A stretch of 64,000 bases of DNA from Clostridium pasteurianum (GTDB lineage Bacteria > Bacillota > Clostridia > Clostridiales > Clostridiaceae). Shown piece by piece: positions 22,058-32,685 of this stretch. The stretch is from assembly GCF_001705235.1 (NCBI RefSeq), contig NZ_MCGV01000001.1:2852001-2916000 (forward strand). Reading direction: 5' to 3'. Every line of letters starts with the position of its first letter. Position 1 is the stretch's first letter. The notes under the pieces were generated by a model, which was not told the DNA's origin, ran no database searches, and saw only the letters and a program-made list of their open reading frames with translations. A program made the position numbers and the translations under genes.

Positions 22058-22729
22058 TTGGGTCAGAAAGTTAATCCGCATGGTTTAAGAGTTGGCGTCA
22101 TCAAAGACTGGGACGCAAAATGGTATGCAAATAGTAAGAATTTCTCATATTACCTAGTACAGGATAATAATATAAGAAAATTCATTAAAAATAAGCTTTC
22201 AAATTCTGGAGTTTCTAGAATAGAAATTGAAAGAGCAGCAAAGAGAGTAAAAATTAATATATATACTGCTAAGCCTGGTATGGTTATAGGCAAAGGCGGT
22301 CAAGGAATTGAAGCTTTAAAGAAGAGTTTGACTTCTTTAGTTGAAAAAGAAAATATTATTATTAATATAGTAGAAGTTAAAAATAGTGAAGCAAATGCAC
22401 AACTTATGGCTGAAAATATAGCTCAACAGCTTGAGAGAAGAATATCTTTCAGAAGAGCAATGAAACAAACAATACAAAGAGCTATGAGATCAGGAGTTAA
22501 GGGTGTAAAAACTTCTTGTGCTGGAAGACTTGCTGGAGCAGAAATAGCAAGAACTGAACAGTATCATGAAGGTACAATTCCACTTCAGACTTTAAGAGCT
22601 GATATAGATTATGGATTTACAGAAGCCAATACTACTTATGGTAAAATAGGTGTAAAAGTATGGGTTTATAGAGGTGAAATTCTTCCAACTAAAAAAATTG
22701 AAGGTAAGAAGGAAGAAGCTAACGCATAA
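22058..22729 (+). CDS. rpsC: 30S ribosomal protein S3
   Basis: S3 is at the mRNA entry channel and has helicase-like activity with S4 and S5. The 223-residue protein starts at TTG 22058 after GAAGGAGGG, giving [18 protein letters not shown]. The KH domain with [12 protein letters not shown] lies near residues 75-90, followed by the C-terminal S3 domain ([17 protein letters not shown]). Confidence 0.98.
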   Translation: MGQKVNPHGLRVGVIKDWDAKWYANSKNFSYYLVQDNNIRKFIKNKLSNSGVSRIEIERAAKRVKINIYTAKPGMVIGKGGQGIEALKKSLTSLVEKENIIINIVEVKNSEANAQLMAENIAQQLERRISFRRAMKQTIQRAMRSGVKGVKTSCAGRLAGAEIARTEQYHEGTIPLQTLRADIDYGFTEANTTYGKIGVKVWVYRGEILPTKKIEGKKEEANA

Positions 22730-22746
22730 GGGAGGAGGAATACGTT

Positions 22747-23190
22747 ATGTTAATGCCTAAAAGAGTTAAACATCGTAAAGTTCAGCGTGGCAGAATGAGA
22801 GGCAAGGCTACAAGAGGTAACTTTATTGCTTATGGTGAGTATGGACTTCAGGCTACTGAATGTGCTTGGATAACAAGTAACCAAATAGAAGCTGCCAGAA
22901 TAGCTATAAATAGATATGTTAAAAGAGGAGGAAAACTTTGGATAAAGATTTTCCCTGATAAACCAGTATCTCAGAAACCAGCTGAAACTCGTATGGGATC
23001 AGGTAAAGGTGCACCAGAGTATTGGGTAGCAGTAGTTAAACCTGGTAGAATATTGTTTGAAATGTCAGATGTTACTGAAGCTCAAGCAAGAGAAGCATTT
23101 AGACTTGCATCACATAAACTTCCTATAAAGACTAAGTTCGTAACTAGGAAGGACTTTGAAGAAATGGGTGGTGAAGCAAATGAAGGCTAA
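22747..23190 (+). CDS. rplP: 50S ribosomal protein L16
   Basis: L16 helps place the A-site tRNA. The start at ATG 22747 gives [19 protein letters not shown], matching the family, 147 residues in all. [19 protein letters not shown] is diagnostic. The gene overlaps rpmC by 11 bases. Confidence 0.97.
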   Translation: MLMPKRVKHRKVQRGRMRGKATRGNFIAYGEYGLQATECAWITSNQIEAARIAINRYVKRGGKLWIKIFPDKPVSQKPAETRMGSGKGAPEYWVAVVKPGRILFEMSDVTEAQAREAFRLASHKLPIKTKFVTRKDFEEMGGEANEG

Positions 23191-23383
23191 AGAATTAAGA
23201 GAAAAAGCATCTGAAGAATTAACAGCACAATTAGTTGATTTAAAGTCAGAATTATTCACATTAAGATTTCAATTGGCTACAGGTCAGCTTGAAAATCCAA
23301 TGAGAATAAAGGAAGTTAAAAAATCAATAGCCCAAATTAAAACCATCCTTAGAGAAGAAGAATTAAAAGCGTGTGAAAATTAA
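23180..23383 (+). CDS. rpmC: 50S ribosomal protein L29
   Basis: L29 sits at the tunnel exit next to L23. The start is ATG 23180 ([18 protein letters not shown]), inside the end of rplP, giving 67 residues; the frame is open further up but that part codes for the rplP end in another phase. The conserved [18 protein letters not shown] is present. Overlap suggests coupling to rplP. Confidence 0.96.
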   Translation: MKAKELREKASEELTAQLVDLKSELFTLRFQLATGQLENPMRIKEVKKSIAQIKTILREEELKACEN

Positions 23384-23405
23384 TATTTGGAAGGAGGCTT
23401 CTATT

Positions 23406-23660
23406 TTGGAAAGAGGAGACAGGAAGACAAGAATTGGAAGAGTTGTATCCGACAAAATGGATAAAACAATAGTTGTTGCAGTTGAAACAAAAGTTCGTCA
23501 TCCTTTGTACGGAAAAACTGTAAATAGAACAACTAAATTTAAAGCTCATGATGAAAATAATGAAGCTAAAGTTAATGATAGAGTATTAATAATGGAAACA
23601 AGACCATTATCTAAAGATAAGAGATGGAGACTTGTAGATATAGTTGAAAAAGCTAAATAA
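23406..23660 (+). CDS. rpsQ: 30S ribosomal protein S17
   Basis: S17 is a primary 16S rRNA-binding protein with an OB fold. I choose TTG 23406 ([20 protein letters not shown]), seven bases after GGAGG; a longer frame from 23373 has no family match. It has 84 residues. [18 protein letters not shown] is the family core. Confidence 0.95.
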   Translation: MERGDRKTRIGRVVSDKMDKTIVVAVETKVRHPLYGKTVNRTTKFKAHDENNEAKVNDRVLIMETRPLSKDKRWRLVDIVEKAK

Positions 23661-23685
23661 TTTATCCAGAAAGGAGGATATTTAG

Positions 23686-24054
23686 ATGATACAAGCACAA
23701 ACTATGTTGAAAGTTGCAGATAATTCTGGAGCTAAAGAAATAATGTGTGTTAGAGTATTAGGTGGTTCCAAGAGAAAATGGGGAAACATTGGTGATACAA
23801 TAGTTGCTAGCGTTAAAAGTGCAACACCAGGTGGAGTTGTCAAAAAGGGTGAAGTAGTTAAAGCAGTTGTAGTTAGGTCTGTCAAAGGCTTAAGAAGAGC
23901 TGACGGTTCATATATAAAATTTGATGAAAATGCAGCAGTATTAATAAAAGATGATAAACAGCCAAGAGGTACTCGTATTTTTGGACCTGTTGCCAGGGAG
24001 TTAAGAGATAAAGAATTTAATAAAATATTATCATTAGCACCTGAAGTTCTATAG
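23686..24054 (+). CDS. rplN: 50S ribosomal protein L14
   Basis: L14 makes an intersubunit bridge and is the docking site for the silencing factor RsfS. The 122-residue product is full length, with [19 protein letters not shown] at the start and [17 protein letters not shown] near the end. ATG 23686 follows AAAGGAGG. Confidence 0.98.
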   Translation: MIQAQTMLKVADNSGAKEIMCVRVLGGSKRKWGNIGDTIVASVKSATPGGVVKKGEVVKAVVVRSVKGLRRADGSYIKFDENAAVLIKDDKQPRGTRIFGPVARELRDKEFNKILSLAPEVL

Positions 24055-24070
24055 TAGGGAGGTGGCTTTT

Positions 24071-24391
24071 ATGGCTAATAAAGTTCATGTTAGAAAACAG
24101 GATTCAGTTGTTGTCGTATCTGGTAAAGATAGAGGCAAGATTGGAGAAGTATTAGCAGTTAATCCTAAAAAGGGAACTGTTCTAGTTAAAGATGTTAATG
24201 TAGTTGTAAAACATCAGAAACCAAATAAGCAAAATATGCAGGGCGGTCTAATAAATAGAGAAGCTCCAATAAATAGTTCTAAAGTAATGTTATACTGCAC
24301 AAAATGCAAGACTGCTACAAGAATCAGTAAAAAGGTACTTGATGACGGAACAAAAGTTAGAGTATGCAAAAAGTGCGGAGAAACATTTTAA
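24071..24391 (+). CDS. rplX: 50S ribosomal protein L24
   Basis: L24 starts 50S assembly at the tunnel exit. ATG 24071 gives MANKVHVRKQDSVVVVSGKD (106 residues) after GGGAGGTG; an in-frame GTG three codons earlier lies in the ribosome site. A KOW motif is at residues 8-35. The C-terminal part has CTKCK and CKKCG, a Cys4 cluster found in some L24 proteins. Confidence 0.95.
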   Translation: MANKVHVRKQDSVVVVSGKDRGKIGEVLAVNPKKGTVLVKDVNVVVKHQKPNKQNMQGGLINREAPINSSKVMLYCTKCKTATRISKKVLDDGTKVRVCKKCGETF

Positions 24392-24413
24392 ATTCTGAAA
24401 GGAGGTACATTTA

Positions 24414-24956
24414 ATGGTTCCAAGACTTAAAGAAAAGTATGAAAAAGAAGTTATTCCAGCATTAATGGAAAAATTTCAATATACAAATATTATGGAAGTT
24501 CCAAAGATTGAGAAAATAGTTATAAACATGGGCGTTGGAGAAGCTAAGGAAAATCAAAAGGTTTTAGAGTCAGCTGTTGCTGATATGCAGTTAATCTCAG
24601 GTCAAAAGCCTGTTTTAACAAGAGCAAAAAAATCAGTAGCTAACTTTAAAATAAGAGAAAATATGCCTATAGGATGCAAGGTTACATTAAGAAAGAACAA
24701 GATGTTTGAGTTCGCAGATAAATTAATGAATATAGCATTACCAAGAGTTAGAGACTTCAGAGGAGTGTCAAGTAAGTCTTTCGACGGAAGAGGAAATTAT
24801 GCACTAGGCATTAAAGAGCAATTAATATTTCCAGAAATAGAATATGATAAAATAGATAAAGTTAGAGGTATGGATGTAATTTTTGTTACAACTGCCAAGA
24901 CAGATGAAGAAGCAAGAGAATTATTAAAATCTCTTGGTATGCCATTTGCTCAATAA
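24414..24956 (+). CDS. rplE: 50S ribosomal protein L5
   Basis: L5 binds 5S rRNA and contacts S13 across the subunits. The 180 residues begin [17 protein letters not shown] and include the conserved [31 protein letters not shown] and [19 protein letters not shown] 24414 follows AAAGGAGGT. Confidence 0.98.
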   Translation: MVPRLKEKYEKEVIPALMEKFQYTNIMEVPKIEKIVINMGVGEAKENQKVLESAVADMQLISGQKPVLTRAKKSVANFKIRENMPIGCKVTLRKNKMFEFADKLMNIALPRVRDFRGVSSKSFDGRGNYALGIKEQLIFPEIEYDKIDKVRGMDVIFVTTAKTDEEARELLKSLGMPFAQ

Positions 24957-24971
24957 TAAGGAGGGAAAAAT

Positions 24972-25157
24972 ATGGCACGTAAAGCTTTAATAGAAAAGTG
25001 GAAAAAAGAACCTAAATATTCAACAAGAGCTTATACAAGATGTAAAATATGTGGAAGACCACATAGTGTGCTAAAAAAATATGGAATTTGCCGTATTTGT
25101 TTTAGAGAACTTGCATATAAGGGTGAAATACCTGGATGTAGAAAAGCAAGCTGGTAG
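24972..25157 (+). CDS. rpsN: 30S ribosomal protein S14, zinc type
   Basis: S14 is a late-assembling 30S head protein. The 61-residue length and the Cys-X2-Cys...Cys-X2-Cys pattern (CKICGRPH and CRICF) mark the short, zinc-dependent form (S14Z) rather than the longer zinc-free paralogue. No paralogue occurs in the window. ATG 24972 follows AAGGAGGG. Confidence 0.98.
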   Translation: MARKALIEKWKKEPKYSTRAYTRCKICGRPHSVLKKYGICRICFRELAYKGEIPGCRKASW

Positions 25158-25188
25158 TTGAATTATTGATCGAAAGGAGGCACAAATT

Positions 25189-25587
25189 ATGGTTATGACA
25201 GATCCAATAGCAGATTTATTAACTCGTATAAGAAATGCTAATATTGTTAAACATGGAGTGGTTGAGTTACCTTCTTCAAAAATTAAAAAGGCAATGGCAA
25301 ACATATTGCTTCAGGAAGGTTACTTGAAAGATATAGAAGAGTACAATGACGGAGTTGTACCAATGTTAAGACTATCAATGAAATATGGAAAAGGCAAAGA
25401 AAGAATAATTACTGGTTTAAGAAGAATATCAAAACCAGGTTTAAGAGTTTATTGCAGAAAGGAAGAAATTCCTAAAGTATTAAACGGACTCGGAATCGCA
25501 ATTATTTCAACATCAAAGGGAATAGTTACTGATAAAGAAGCTAGGAAATTAGGATTAGGCGGCGAAGTACTTTGCTACGTTTGGTAG
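25189..25587 (+). CDS. rpsH: 30S ribosomal protein S8
   Basis: S8 binds the central domain of 16S rRNA and represses the spc operon in E. coli. The 132 residues start [17 protein letters not shown]; a second ATG at 25195 is a possible start but is farther from the AAAGGAGG site. The conserved [18 protein letters not shown] and GGEVLCYVW end are intact. Confidence 0.97.
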   Translation: MVMTDPIADLLTRIRNANIVKHGVVELPSSKIKKAMANILLQEGYLKDIEEYNDGVVPMLRLSMKYGKGKERIITGLRRISKPGLRVYCRKEEIPKVLNGLGIAIISTSKGIVTDKEARKLGLGGEVLCYVW

Positions 25588-25613
25588 TAGTAAAGAAACA
25601 GGAGGTGTATTAA

Positions 25614-26153
25614 ATGTCAAGAATCGGTAAACAGCCAGTTGCAATACCTAGTGGTGTAACTGTTACAGTAACACCAGACAACGTTGTTACTGTAAAAGGT
25701 AAAAAAGGCCAATTAGAAAAAGCAATGCATAAGGATATAAAGATTGCAGTTGAAGATAACCAGGTTGTAGTTACAAGACCTAGTGATGATAAAAATCATA
25801 GAGCACTTCATGGATTAACAAGAGCTTTAATAAATAACATGGTCCAGGGTGTCACAGAAGGATTTTCAAAGACTTTAGAATTAGTTGGAGTTGGTTATAA
25901 AGCTCAACTAAAGGGTAAAAATTTAGTATTAAGTCTTGGATATTCACATCCAGTAGAAGTTAAAAACGTTGAAGGAATAACTTTTAAGACTCCAGATGCA
26001 AACACAGTTGTTGTTGAAGGAATTAGTAAAGAGTTAGTTGGTTCTGTAGCAGCTGACATAAGAACATTTAGAAAACCTGAACCATATAAGGGTAAAGGAA
26101 TTAAGTATAAAGACGAATTCATAAGACGTAAGGAAGGCAAAACTGGTAAGTAG
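25614..26153 (+). CDS. rplF: 50S ribosomal protein L6
   Basis: L6 lies near the sarcin-ricin loop. The 179-residue product has two similar domains and the conserved [19 protein letters not shown] and [14 protein letters not shown] near the end. ATG 25614 follows AGGAGGTG. Confidence 0.98.
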   Translation: MSRIGKQPVAIPSGVTVTVTPDNVVTVKGKKGQLEKAMHKDIKIAVEDNQVVVTRPSDDKNHRALHGLTRALINNMVQGVTEGFSKTLELVGVGYKAQLKGKNLVLSLGYSHPVEVKNVEGITFKTPDANTVVVEGISKELVGSVAADIRTFRKPEPYKGKGIKYKDEFIRRKEGKTGK

Positions 26154-26174
26154 TAAGAAGGGAGTGAAAGGATA

Positions 26175-26528
26175 GTGTTAAACAAAATTCAGTCAAGAAC
26201 AAGACGTCACTTAAGAGTACGTAATAAAATTTCTGGTACTCCTGAAAGACCAAGACTTGCTGTATATAGAAGTGAAAAGAATATATATGCACAAGTAATT
26301 GACGATGTAAATGGTACTACATTGGTTTCAGCTTCTACAAAAGATAAAGATTTTTCAGCTAAAGCTGGAAGTAATAAAGAAGCTGCTAAACTTGTAGGCG
26401 GAACCATTGCTAAGAAAGCTCTAGACAAGGGAATAAAGCAGGTTGTTTTTGATAGAGGTGGATACATATATCACGGAAGAATCAAAGAACTTGCTGATGG
26501 AGCAAGAGAAGCAGGATTAGAGTTCTAA
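26175..26528 (+). CDS. rplR: 50S ribosomal protein L18
   Basis: L18 binds 5S rRNA with L5. The 117-residue product starts at GTG 26175 ([20 protein letters not shown]) after AAGGGAGTG. The family core [19 protein letters not shown] and [20 protein letters not shown] are present. Confidence 0.96.
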   Translation: MLNKIQSRTRRHLRVRNKISGTPERPRLAVYRSEKNIYAQVIDDVNGTTLVSASTKDKDFSAKAGSNKEAAKLVGGTIAKKALDKGIKQVVFDRGGYIYHGRIKELADGAREAGLEF

Positions 26529-26551
26529 TATCTAATAAAGGAGGGAAATAA

Positions 26552-27049
26552 ATGAGAATAGATCCTAGCACATTAGATCTTAAAGAAAAGGTTGTATTTA
26601 TAAACAGAGTAGCTAAGGTTGTTAAAGGTGGTAGAAATTTCAGATTCACTGCATTAGTAGTTGTTGGAGATGAAAATGGCCACGTTGGAGTTGGTACAGG
26701 AAAATCAGCAGAAATACCTGAAGCTATAAGAAAAGGCATAGAAGATGCTAAAAAGAACTTAGTTGAAGTTGCTATTGTTGGAACAACAGTTCCTCATGAA
26801 ATATACGGAGAATTTGGAACAGGAAGAGTTTTAATAATGCCTGCATCAGAAGGAGCCGGAGTTATAGCCGGTGGTCCAGTAAGACCTGTTCTTGAATTAG
26901 CTGGATTAAAAGATGTAAGAGCTAAATCTTTAGGTTCAAACAATCCAAGAAATATGGTTAATGCAACAATCAACGGTTTGTCAAGATTAAGGACTGCTGA
27001 ACAAGTAGCAGCTTTAAGAGGAAAAACAGTTGAGGAAATTTTAGGATAG
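26552..27049 (+). CDS. rpsE: 30S ribosomal protein S5
   Basis: S5 takes part in decoding accuracy and mRNA entry. The 165 residues contain the double-stranded-RNA-like domain ([19 protein letters not shown]) and the C-terminal domain ([18 protein letters not shown]). ATG 26552 follows AAGGAGGG. rpmD follows after 12 bases. Confidence 0.98.
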   Translation: MRIDPSTLDLKEKVVFINRVAKVVKGGRNFRFTALVVVGDENGHVGVGTGKSAEIPEAIRKGIEDAKKNLVEVAIVGTTVPHEIYGEFGTGRVLIMPASEGAGVIAGGPVRPVLELAGLKDVRAKSLGSNNPRNMVNATINGLSRLRTAEQVAALRGKTVEEILG

Positions 27050-27061
27050 GAGGAGTAAGAA

Positions 27062-27235
27062 ATGGCTAAAGTTTCAATAACATTAAAAAAGAGTTTAATT
27101 GGAAGAAAAAAAGATCATATAGCTACAGTTAATGCTCTTGGACTTAGAAAGATAGGCCACACAGTAGAGCATGAAGATACTCCTCAAATTAGAGGTATGA
27201 TAAAAAAAGTTGATTATCTTTTAGATGTTAAATAA
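27062..27235 (+). CDS. rpmD: 50S ribosomal protein L30
   Basis: This small gene has 57 residues and starts at ATG 27062 ([19 protein letters not shown]) after AGGAGGAG. L30 is a short ferredoxin-like-fold protein of the large subunit. [20 protein letters not shown] is diagnostic. It lies between rpsE and rplO, the standard place. Confidence 0.96.
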   Translation: MAKVSITLKKSLIGRKKDHIATVNALGLRKIGHTVEHEDTPQIRGMIKKVDYLLDVK

Positions 27236-27258
27236 AGATAAAACGAGGAGGTGCAGTT

Positions 27259-27699
27259 ATGAAACTTCATGAATTGAAGCCTGCAGAAGGATCAAAAAAA
27301 TCTCCTAAAAGAATCGGAAGAGGTACTGGTTCTGGCTGGGGAAGAAATGCAGGAAAAGGAGAAAACGGTCAAAATGCAAGAAGTGGTGGCGGAGTAAGAC
27401 CAGGATTTGAAGGCGGTCAGATGCCATTATATAGAAGATTACCTAAAAGAGGATTTACTAATATATTTGCAAAAACAATCACAGCTATAAACGTTGATAG
27501 ATTAAATGTATTTGAAGATAATACAGAAGTAACAATAGATGCGCTGATAAATAAAGGAATAATTAAAAAAGTTAATGACGGAGTTAAGATTTTAGGTAAT
27601 GGAGAACTCAAAAAGAAATTAATAGTTAAAGTTAACAAATATTCCGAATCAGCGGCTAAAAAAATAGAGGCAGCTGGGGGAAAAGCTGAGGTGATATAA
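27259..27699 (+). CDS. rplO: 50S ribosomal protein L15
   Basis: L15 is a late 50S assembly protein. The 146 residues begin [20 protein letters not shown]. The Gly/Arg-rich RNA-binding N-terminal extension ([19 protein letters not shown]) is followed by the globular part. Its stop codon is one base before the secY GTG, so secY is probably coupled to it. Confidence 0.97.
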   Translation: MKLHELKPAEGSKKSPKRIGRGTGSGWGRNAGKGENGQNARSGGGVRPGFEGGQMPLYRRLPKRGFTNIFAKTITAINVDRLNVFEDNTEVTIDALINKGIIKKVNDGVKILGNGELKKKLIVKVNKYSESAAKKIEAAGGKAEVI

Positions 27700-27700
27700 A

Positions 27701-28984
27701 GTGTTATCAACCTTACGTAATGCTTGGAAAGTCCCAGAATTAAGAAAAAGAATTTTATTTACGCTTGCGATGGTTCTGATATACAGGATGGGTAATTTTA
27801 TTCCCGTCTCTGGTGTCGATACCTCCAAGTTATTGAATTTAACGAATCAATCAGGTTCTCTTTTCGGACTCTATAATATGATGACAGGTGGAGCATTTAG
27901 TCAGTTTAGTATATTTGCGATGGGTATTATACCTTACATTAACTCATCTATCATTGTTCAACTGTTGACAGTAGCTATTCCTTCTCTTGAACAGCTTTCA
28001 AAAGAAGGGGAAGAGGGAAGAAAAAAGATACAGAAAATTACAAGGTATCTATCAGTCCCTTTAGCAGCACTTCAAACACTTACAATTTATGCTGCAATTA
28101 GAACTGCCGGTGCATTAAAGAGTAACAGTGTACTTAGTGTATTTCTAATGGTATTGACATTAACAACAGCTTCAACGTTTTTAATGTGGTTAGGTGATCA
28201 GATAACTGATAAAGGAATAGGAAATGGTGCTTCACTTATAATATTTGTGAATATTATATCTAGATTCCCATCAACTATGTATAGTATTATGAAGTTAAAG
28301 TCATCTGACAGTATAAATGTAGTTGAGGCAGTTGTAGTTGGTGCAATTGCTGTTGTATTCTTTGTTGCAGTTGTTATAGAGACATTAGCTGAGAGAAGAA
28401 TACCTATACAATATGCTGGTAAGGCGGTTGCAGGAAAAGTTAGTAGAAAACAGTCATCACATATTCCTATAAATATGAATGCTTCAATTATTATAGCTAT
28501 AATATTTGCTATGTCTGTTATGTTGTTTCCTACTACGATTTCTCAATTTTGGCCTAATGCTAAAGTAACTAAGTTTTTAACTGGAAGTCAGTATAGTCCA
28601 TTTAAAGAAAATACAATACCATATATGTTATTGTACTTTGTACTAATAGTATTCTTTACATGGTTCTACACTCAAATAACATTTAAACCTGAAGAAATGT
28701 CTGAAAACATTCATAAATCTGCAGGATTTATTCCAGGAATAAGACCGGGTGATCCTACAACTAGGTTTATAGAAAGAGTGCTTGATAAAATGGCAATTTT
28801 AGGTGGAGTATTTGCTTCTGTCATAGTAATAATTCCTATGATAATTGAGGCTAATAGCTCATTTCAGGGAATCCATTTTGGAAGTACAGGACTTCTTATT
28901 GTAGTGGGAGTTGCATTAGAGAATCTTAGGATTATGCAATCTCAATTAACAATGAGACATTATCATGGATTTCTTAGTGAATAA
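27701..28984 (+). CDS. secY: Preprotein translocase subunit SecY
   Basis: SecY is the channel of the Sec translocon. The 427-residue product has about ten membrane segments, beginning RILFTLAMVLIYRMGNFIP. The plug-region segment GGAFSQFSIFAMGIIPYI and the cytosolic loop ERRIPIQYAGK are conserved. It starts at GTG 27701, with GAGGTGA as ribosome site in the end of rplO. Its partner SecE is encoded at 2435-2665. Confidence 0.98.
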   Translation: MLSTLRNAWKVPELRKRILFTLAMVLIYRMGNFIPVSGVDTSKLLNLTNQSGSLFGLYNMMTGGAFSQFSIFAMGIIPYINSSIIVQLLTVAIPSLEQLSKEGEEGRKKIQKITRYLSVPLAALQTLTIYAAIRTAGALKSNSVLSVFLMVLTLTTASTFLMWLGDQITDKGIGNGASLIIFVNIISRFPSTMYSIMKLKSSDSINVVEAVVVGAIAVVFFVAVVIETLAERRIPIQYAGKAVAGKVSRKQSSHIPINMNASIIIAIIFAMSVMLFPTTISQFWPNAKVTKFLTGSQYSPFKENTIPYMLLYFVLIVFFTWFYTQITFKPEEMSENIHKSAGFIPGIRPGDPTTRFIERVLDKMAILGGVFASVIVIIPMIIEANSSFQGIHFGSTGLLIVVGVALENLRIMQSQLTMRHYHGFLSE

Positions 28985-29007
28985 ATGTGTGGATAGGGAT
29001 GATTTAG

Positions 29008-29655
29008 ATGAAAATAATTTTATTAGGTCCTCCAGGTGCGGGAAAAGGAACTCAAGCGAAATTAATAAGTAGTGAATTTTCAATACCGCACATATCAACA
29101 GGTGATATATTTAGAGCTAATATAAGTGAGAAAACAGAACTTGGAATGAAGGCAAAAGGATATATGGATAAAGGCCTTCTTGTTCCAGATGAATTAACTA
29201 TAGATATAGTAAAAGATAGAATATCTAAGAATGACTGCAAAGGCGGATTCTTATTGGATGGTTTTCCAAGAACGGTTAAGCAAGCAGAAGCACTTGATAA
29301 GTTTCTTGACAGCGAAAAGGAGAAAGTTGATTGTGCACTATTAATAGATGTTCCAACAGAAAAAATATTTAGCAGGATGACAGGAAGAAGAGTTTGCACT
29401 AAATGCGGAGCAAGTTATCATGTTAAATATAATCCTCCTAAGATAGAAGGAAAGTGTGATCTTTGTGGAAGTCCAGTAGTTCAACGAAAGGACGATTCAG
29501 AAGACACAGTTAAAGAAAGATTGGATGTTTATGATAGACAGACTCAGCCACTTATAGTATATTATAAAAATAAAGCAGTTCTCAAATCAGTAGATGGTAC
29601 TCAGGACATAGATAAAGTTTTCAAAGATATAAAAAATGTCTTAGGAGATATGTAA
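29008..29655 (+). CDS. adk: Adenylate kinase, zinc-lid type
   Basis: Adenylate kinase interconverts ATP plus AMP and two ADP in the cytosol. The 215 residues have the P loop [10 protein letters not shown] at the N-terminus and the AMP-binding STGDIFRAN. The long lid holds two Cys pairs (CTKCG and CDLCG), a zinc site common in Gram-positives. Its stop codon abuts the map ATG. The secY-adk-map-infA order is the usual Firmicute one. Confidence 0.98.
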   Translation: MKIILLGPPGAGKGTQAKLISSEFSIPHISTGDIFRANISEKTELGMKAKGYMDKGLLVPDELTIDIVKDRISKNDCKGGFLLDGFPRTVKQAEALDKFLDSEKEKVDCALLIDVPTEKIFSRMTGRRVCTKCGASYHVKYNPPKIEGKCDLCGSPVVQRKDDSEDTVKERLDVYDRQTQPLIVYYKNKAVLKSVDGTQDIDKVFKDIKNVLGDM

Positions 29656-30405
29656 ATGATTATTATTAAAAATGATACTGAAATTGAGTATATGAGGCAT
29701 GCAGGTAAACTGGTTGGTGAAACACTTAATATGCTTGAAGAAGCTGTAAAGCCTGGTGTAACAACTGCGGAGCTTGATAAATTAGCTGAAAGTTTTATAA
29801 GAAAGCATAATGCAGTCCCTTCATTTAAAGGATATGGCGGTTTCCCAGCATCAATATGTACATCTGTAAATGAAGAAGTTATTCATGGTATACCATCCAG
29901 TAACAAGGTACTGCATGAAGGTGATATTTTAAGTGTAGATTGTGGTGCTATATTAAATGGATACCAAGGTGATGCTGCTAGAACTTTTCCAGTTGGAAAG
30001 ATTTCAGAAGATGCTGCAAAACTTATTAAAGTAACCAAAGAGAGCTTTTTTAAGGGAGCAGAAAAAGCTGTAGTGGGAAACAGACTTACAGACATATCTC
30101 ATACCGTTCAAGAATATGTTGAAGGTTTTGGTTATGGAGTTGTTAGAGACTATGTAGGTCATGGAATAGGCAAAGAAATGCATGAAGATCCAGAAGTTCC
30201 TAATTACGGTAGAGCAGGTAGAGGTCCAAAACTTGTTCATGGAATGGTATTAGCAATTGAACCAATGGTTGATATTGGAACTTATAGGGTAAAAACACAG
30301 AGTAATAATTGGACTGTAGTAACAATGGATGGTAGTTTAGCTGCTCACTATGAAAATACAGTTGCTATATTGGATAACGGACCTGAGATACTGACTTTGT
30401 GTTAA
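29656..30405 (+). CDS. map: Type I methionine aminopeptidase
   Basis: This metalloenzyme removes the initiator methionine from new proteins. The 249 residues show the M24 fold with metal ligands in SVDCGAILNGYQGDAART (Asp pair), GHGIGKEMHE (His), and the later Glu residues in AIEPMV and AHYENT. The ATG directly follows the adk stop with no gap, so translation is likely coupled. Confidence 0.98.
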   Translation: MIIIKNDTEIEYMRHAGKLVGETLNMLEEAVKPGVTTAELDKLAESFIRKHNAVPSFKGYGGFPASICTSVNEEVIHGIPSSNKVLHEGDILSVDCGAILNGYQGDAARTFPVGKISEDAAKLIKVTKESFFKGAEKAVVGNRLTDISHTVQEYVEGFGYGVVRDYVGHGIGKEMHEDPEVPNYGRAGRGPKLVHGMVLAIEPMVDIGTYRVKTQSNNWTVVTMDGSLAAHYENTVAILDNGPEILTLC

Positions 30406-30420
30406 TAACGAGGTGAATAT

Positions 30421-30699
30421 ATGAATGAAAATTATCTTGGTAAGGTAGTTTATTCAAAAGCCGGAAGAGATAAGGATGGTTGTTTTATAATTGTTGGAGT
30501 AATTGATGACAAATATGTGTATATTTCTGATGGTGATTTAAGAAAGATTGAAAAACCAAAGAAGAAAAAATTAAAACATCTTTTCATTACAGAAATTGTT
30601 TGTAAAGATATAATGGATAAACTTAAATCCAATGATGCTGTATGTAATTCAGCCATCAGAAAATTTCTTAAGTCAGTATGTACCAGTAAGGAGGTTTGA
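30421..30699 (+). CDS. KOW-domain RNA-binding protein (L14e-like), function unknown
   Basis: This 92-residue basic protein begins [20 protein letters not shown] and [22 protein letters not shown], the pattern of the short KOW/L14e-like proteins that clostridia encode between map and infA. Such proteins are thought to bind ribosomal RNA, but a defined role is not known to me. It ends eight bases before the infA ATG, whose ribosome site lies in its last codons. Confidence 0.85.
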   Translation: MNENYLGKVVYSKAGRDKDGCFIIVGVIDDKYVYISDGDLRKIEKPKKKKLKHLFITEIVCKDIMDKLKSNDAVCNSAIRKFLKSVCTSKEV

Positions 30700-30706
30700 T
30701 TACCTT

Positions 30707-30925
30707 ATGTCAAAAGAAGATGTAATTGAGATGCAGGGTACGGTTTTAGAATCTTTACCCAATGCTATGTTTGAAGTTGAACTTGAAAGTGGTCAAAAAA
30801 TATTGGCTCATATTTCAGGTAAACTGAGAATGAATTTTATAAGAATATTGCCCGGAGATAAAGTAACAGTTGAGCTTTCACCATATGATTTGACTCGTGG
30901 AAGAATCACTTGGAGGGCAAAATAA
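30707..30925 (+). CDS. infA: Translation initiation factor IF-1
   Basis: IF-1 blocks the A site during initiation. The start is ATG 30707 ([19 protein letters not shown]) after AAGGAGG; the 72-residue product is standard. It has the OB-fold core [20 protein letters not shown] and the end [13 protein letters not shown] longer frame from 30632 only reads through the KOW gene. Confidence 0.97.
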   Translation: MSKEDVIEMQGTVLESLPNAMFEVELESGQKILAHISGKLRMNFIRILPGDKVTVELSPYDLTRGRITWRAK

Positions 30926-30928
30926 TAA

Positions 30929-31054
<126 letters not shown>

Positions 31055-31072
31055 TAAAAATTGTTAATATGT

Positions 31073-31122
31073 GTTTTAGGACGGCTGCCAACAGGATTGA
31101 ATAAATTTTTGTTGCCTAAAAC
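31073..31122 (+). promoter_or_regulatory. Structured leader before rpsM (alpha-operon genes)
   Basis: GTTTTAGG (31073-31080) pairs with CCTAAAAC (31115-31122), and inside it CAACA (31089-31093) pairs with TGTTG (31110-31114). The 5' arm can instead pair with CCTAAACAC in the 3' end of rpmJ (about 31028-31036), so two folds exclude each other. The position just before rpsM-rpsK-rpsD-rpoA suggests an S4-type autoregulatory site as in the E. coli alpha operon; this is an inference. Confidence 0.5.
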
Positions 31123-31175
31123 TTTATAATATAGATATGTAATAATATATACAAAATCAGGAGGTGTAAATGTCA

Positions 31176-31553
31176 ATGGCAAGAATAGCCGGTGTTGATC
31201 TACCAAAGGAAAAAAGAGTAGAGATAGGTCTAACTTATATATTTGGAATAGGAATATCAAAGTCAAGAAAGATACTAGAAGCTACAAATGTTAATCTTGA
31301 TACTAGAGTTAAAGATTTAACTGAAGAAGAAGTTAATGCAATAAGAGATTACATTAACAAGAACCTTAAAATCGAAGGTGACTTGAGAAGAGAAGTAGCA
31401 TTAAATATAAAGAGATTAGTTGAAATAGGTTGCTATAGAGGAATAAGACATAGAAGAGGACTTCCAGTAAGAGGTCAAAAGACTAAGACAAATGCAAGAA
31501 CAAGAAAAGGTCCAAAGAAAGCAATCGCTTCTAAGAAGAAAAAAGTATTATAA
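31176..31553 (+). CDS. rpsM: 30S ribosomal protein S13
   Basis: S13 is in the 30S head and contacts L5. I take ATG 31176, which gives the family start [18 protein letters not shown] and 125 residues. ATG 31170 is two codons earlier, in frame and closer to the AGGAGGTG site, so a 127-residue form is possible. [19 protein letters not shown] near the end is diagnostic. Confidence 0.95.
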   Translation: MARIAGVDLPKEKRVEIGLTYIFGIGISKSRKILEATNVNLDTRVKDLTEEEVNAIRDYINKNLKIEGDLRREVALNIKRLVEIGCYRGIRHRRGLPVRGQKTKTNARTRKGPKKAIASKKKKVL

Positions 31554-31575
31554 ATAAGGAGGGAAGAGAAAAGAT

Positions 31576-31971
31576 ATGGCAGTACAAAAAGCTAAGAAAA
31601 CTAGAAGAAGAAAAGAAAAAAAGAATATCGAGCACGGTTGTGCACATATTAAGTCAACTTTTAATAATTCTATAGTTACTATAACTGATGTTAAAGGAAA
31701 TGCTTTATCATGGTCAAGTGCAGGTGGATTAGGTTTTAAAGGATCAAGAAAAAGTACTCCTTATGCCGCACAGATGGCAGCAGAAACAGCAGCAAAGACA
31801 GCTATGGAACATGGACTTAAAAGTGTTGATGTATTTGTAAAGGGACCAGGATCAGGCAGAGAAGCCGCAATAAGATCCTTACAGGCTGCAGGCTTAGAAG
31901 TTACATTAATAAAAGATGTTACTCCAATACCACATAATGGCTGCAGACCACCAAAGAGAAGAAGAGTCTGA
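31576..31971 (+). CDS. rpsK: 30S ribosomal protein S11
   Basis: S11 forms part of the platform near the E-site mRNA. The 131-residue product has a very basic N-terminus ([16 protein letters not shown]), the core [19 protein letters not shown], and the end [16 protein letters not shown] 31576 follows AAGGAGGG. Standard position between rpsM and rpsD. Confidence 0.98.
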   Translation: MAVQKAKKTRRRKEKKNIEHGCAHIKSTFNNSIVTITDVKGNALSWSSAGGLGFKGSRKSTPYAAQMAAETAAKTAMEHGLKSVDVFVKGPGSGREAAIRSLQAAGLEVTLIKDVTPIPHNGCRPPKRRRV

Positions 31972-32004
31972 TATAATATAATTTATAGGAGGTGTAAATA
32001 TTTA

Positions 32005-32625
32005 ATGGCTAGATATACTGGAGCTGTATGCAGATTATGCAGAAGAGAAGGCTTGAAATTATTCCTTAAGGGTGATAGATGCTATACAGATAAATGTGCA
32101 TTCACAAGAAGAGGATATGCACCAGGAGCACATGGACAGAGCAGAAAGAAGATTTCAAACTACGGATTACAATTAAGAGAAAAACAAAAAGCAAAGAGAA
32201 TATATGGAGTTCTTGAAAAACAATTCAGAATATATTATAAGAGAGCTGAAAGAATTAAGGGAATATCAGGTGAGAACCTACTTAAACTTTTAGAACTAAG
32301 ACTTGATAATGTAGCTTATAAGCTAGGCTATGGTAGTTCAAGAAAAGAAGCAAGACAATTAGTTACTCATGGACATTTTCTTGTTAATGGAAAGAAAGTT
32401 GATATACCTTCTTATACATTAAAAGCTAATGATGTATTTTCTGTTTGTGAAAAAAGCAGAGGAACTGAGAAATTTAAGACTTTTGCAGAAAATCCAAAGA
32501 CTTTACCATCATGGATTGAAGCAAACTATGATAATTTTGAAGCAAAAATAGTTGCAGAACCAAATAGAGAGGATATAGACACTCCAATTAAAGAGACATT
32601 GATCGTTGAGTTATATAGTAAATAA
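32005..32625 (+). CDS. rpsD: 30S ribosomal protein S4
   Basis: S4 starts assembly of the 16S 5' domain and regulates its own operon in several bacteria. The 206-residue product begins [25 protein letters not shown], with CYTDKC further on, makes a four-Cys zinc site. The S4 domain [20 protein letters not shown] follows. Bacillus has rpsD alone; here it stays in the alpha operon. Confidence 0.98.
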   Translation: MARYTGAVCRLCRREGLKLFLKGDRCYTDKCAFTRRGYAPGAHGQSRKKISNYGLQLREKQKAKRIYGVLEKQFRIYYKRAERIKGISGENLLKLLELRLDNVAYKLGYGSSRKEARQLVTHGHFLVNGKKVDIPSYTLKANDVFSVCEKSRGTEKFKTFAENPKTLPSWIEANYDNFEAKIVAEPNREDIDTPIKETLIVELYSK

Positions 32626-32626
32626 T

Positions 32627-32655
32627 TTGACAGTATTCAATACCCTCAATATAGG
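32627..32655 (+). promoter_or_regulatory. Possible internal promoter before rpoA
   Basis: TTGACA (32627-32632) starts two bases after the rpsD stop, and TATAGG (32650-32655) lies 17 bases further. The -10 box is imperfect. It could give extra rpoA-rplQ transcripts. Confidence 0.45.
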
Positions 32656-32685
32656 TTGCCATTTTATTTTTAAGGAGGGTCATAT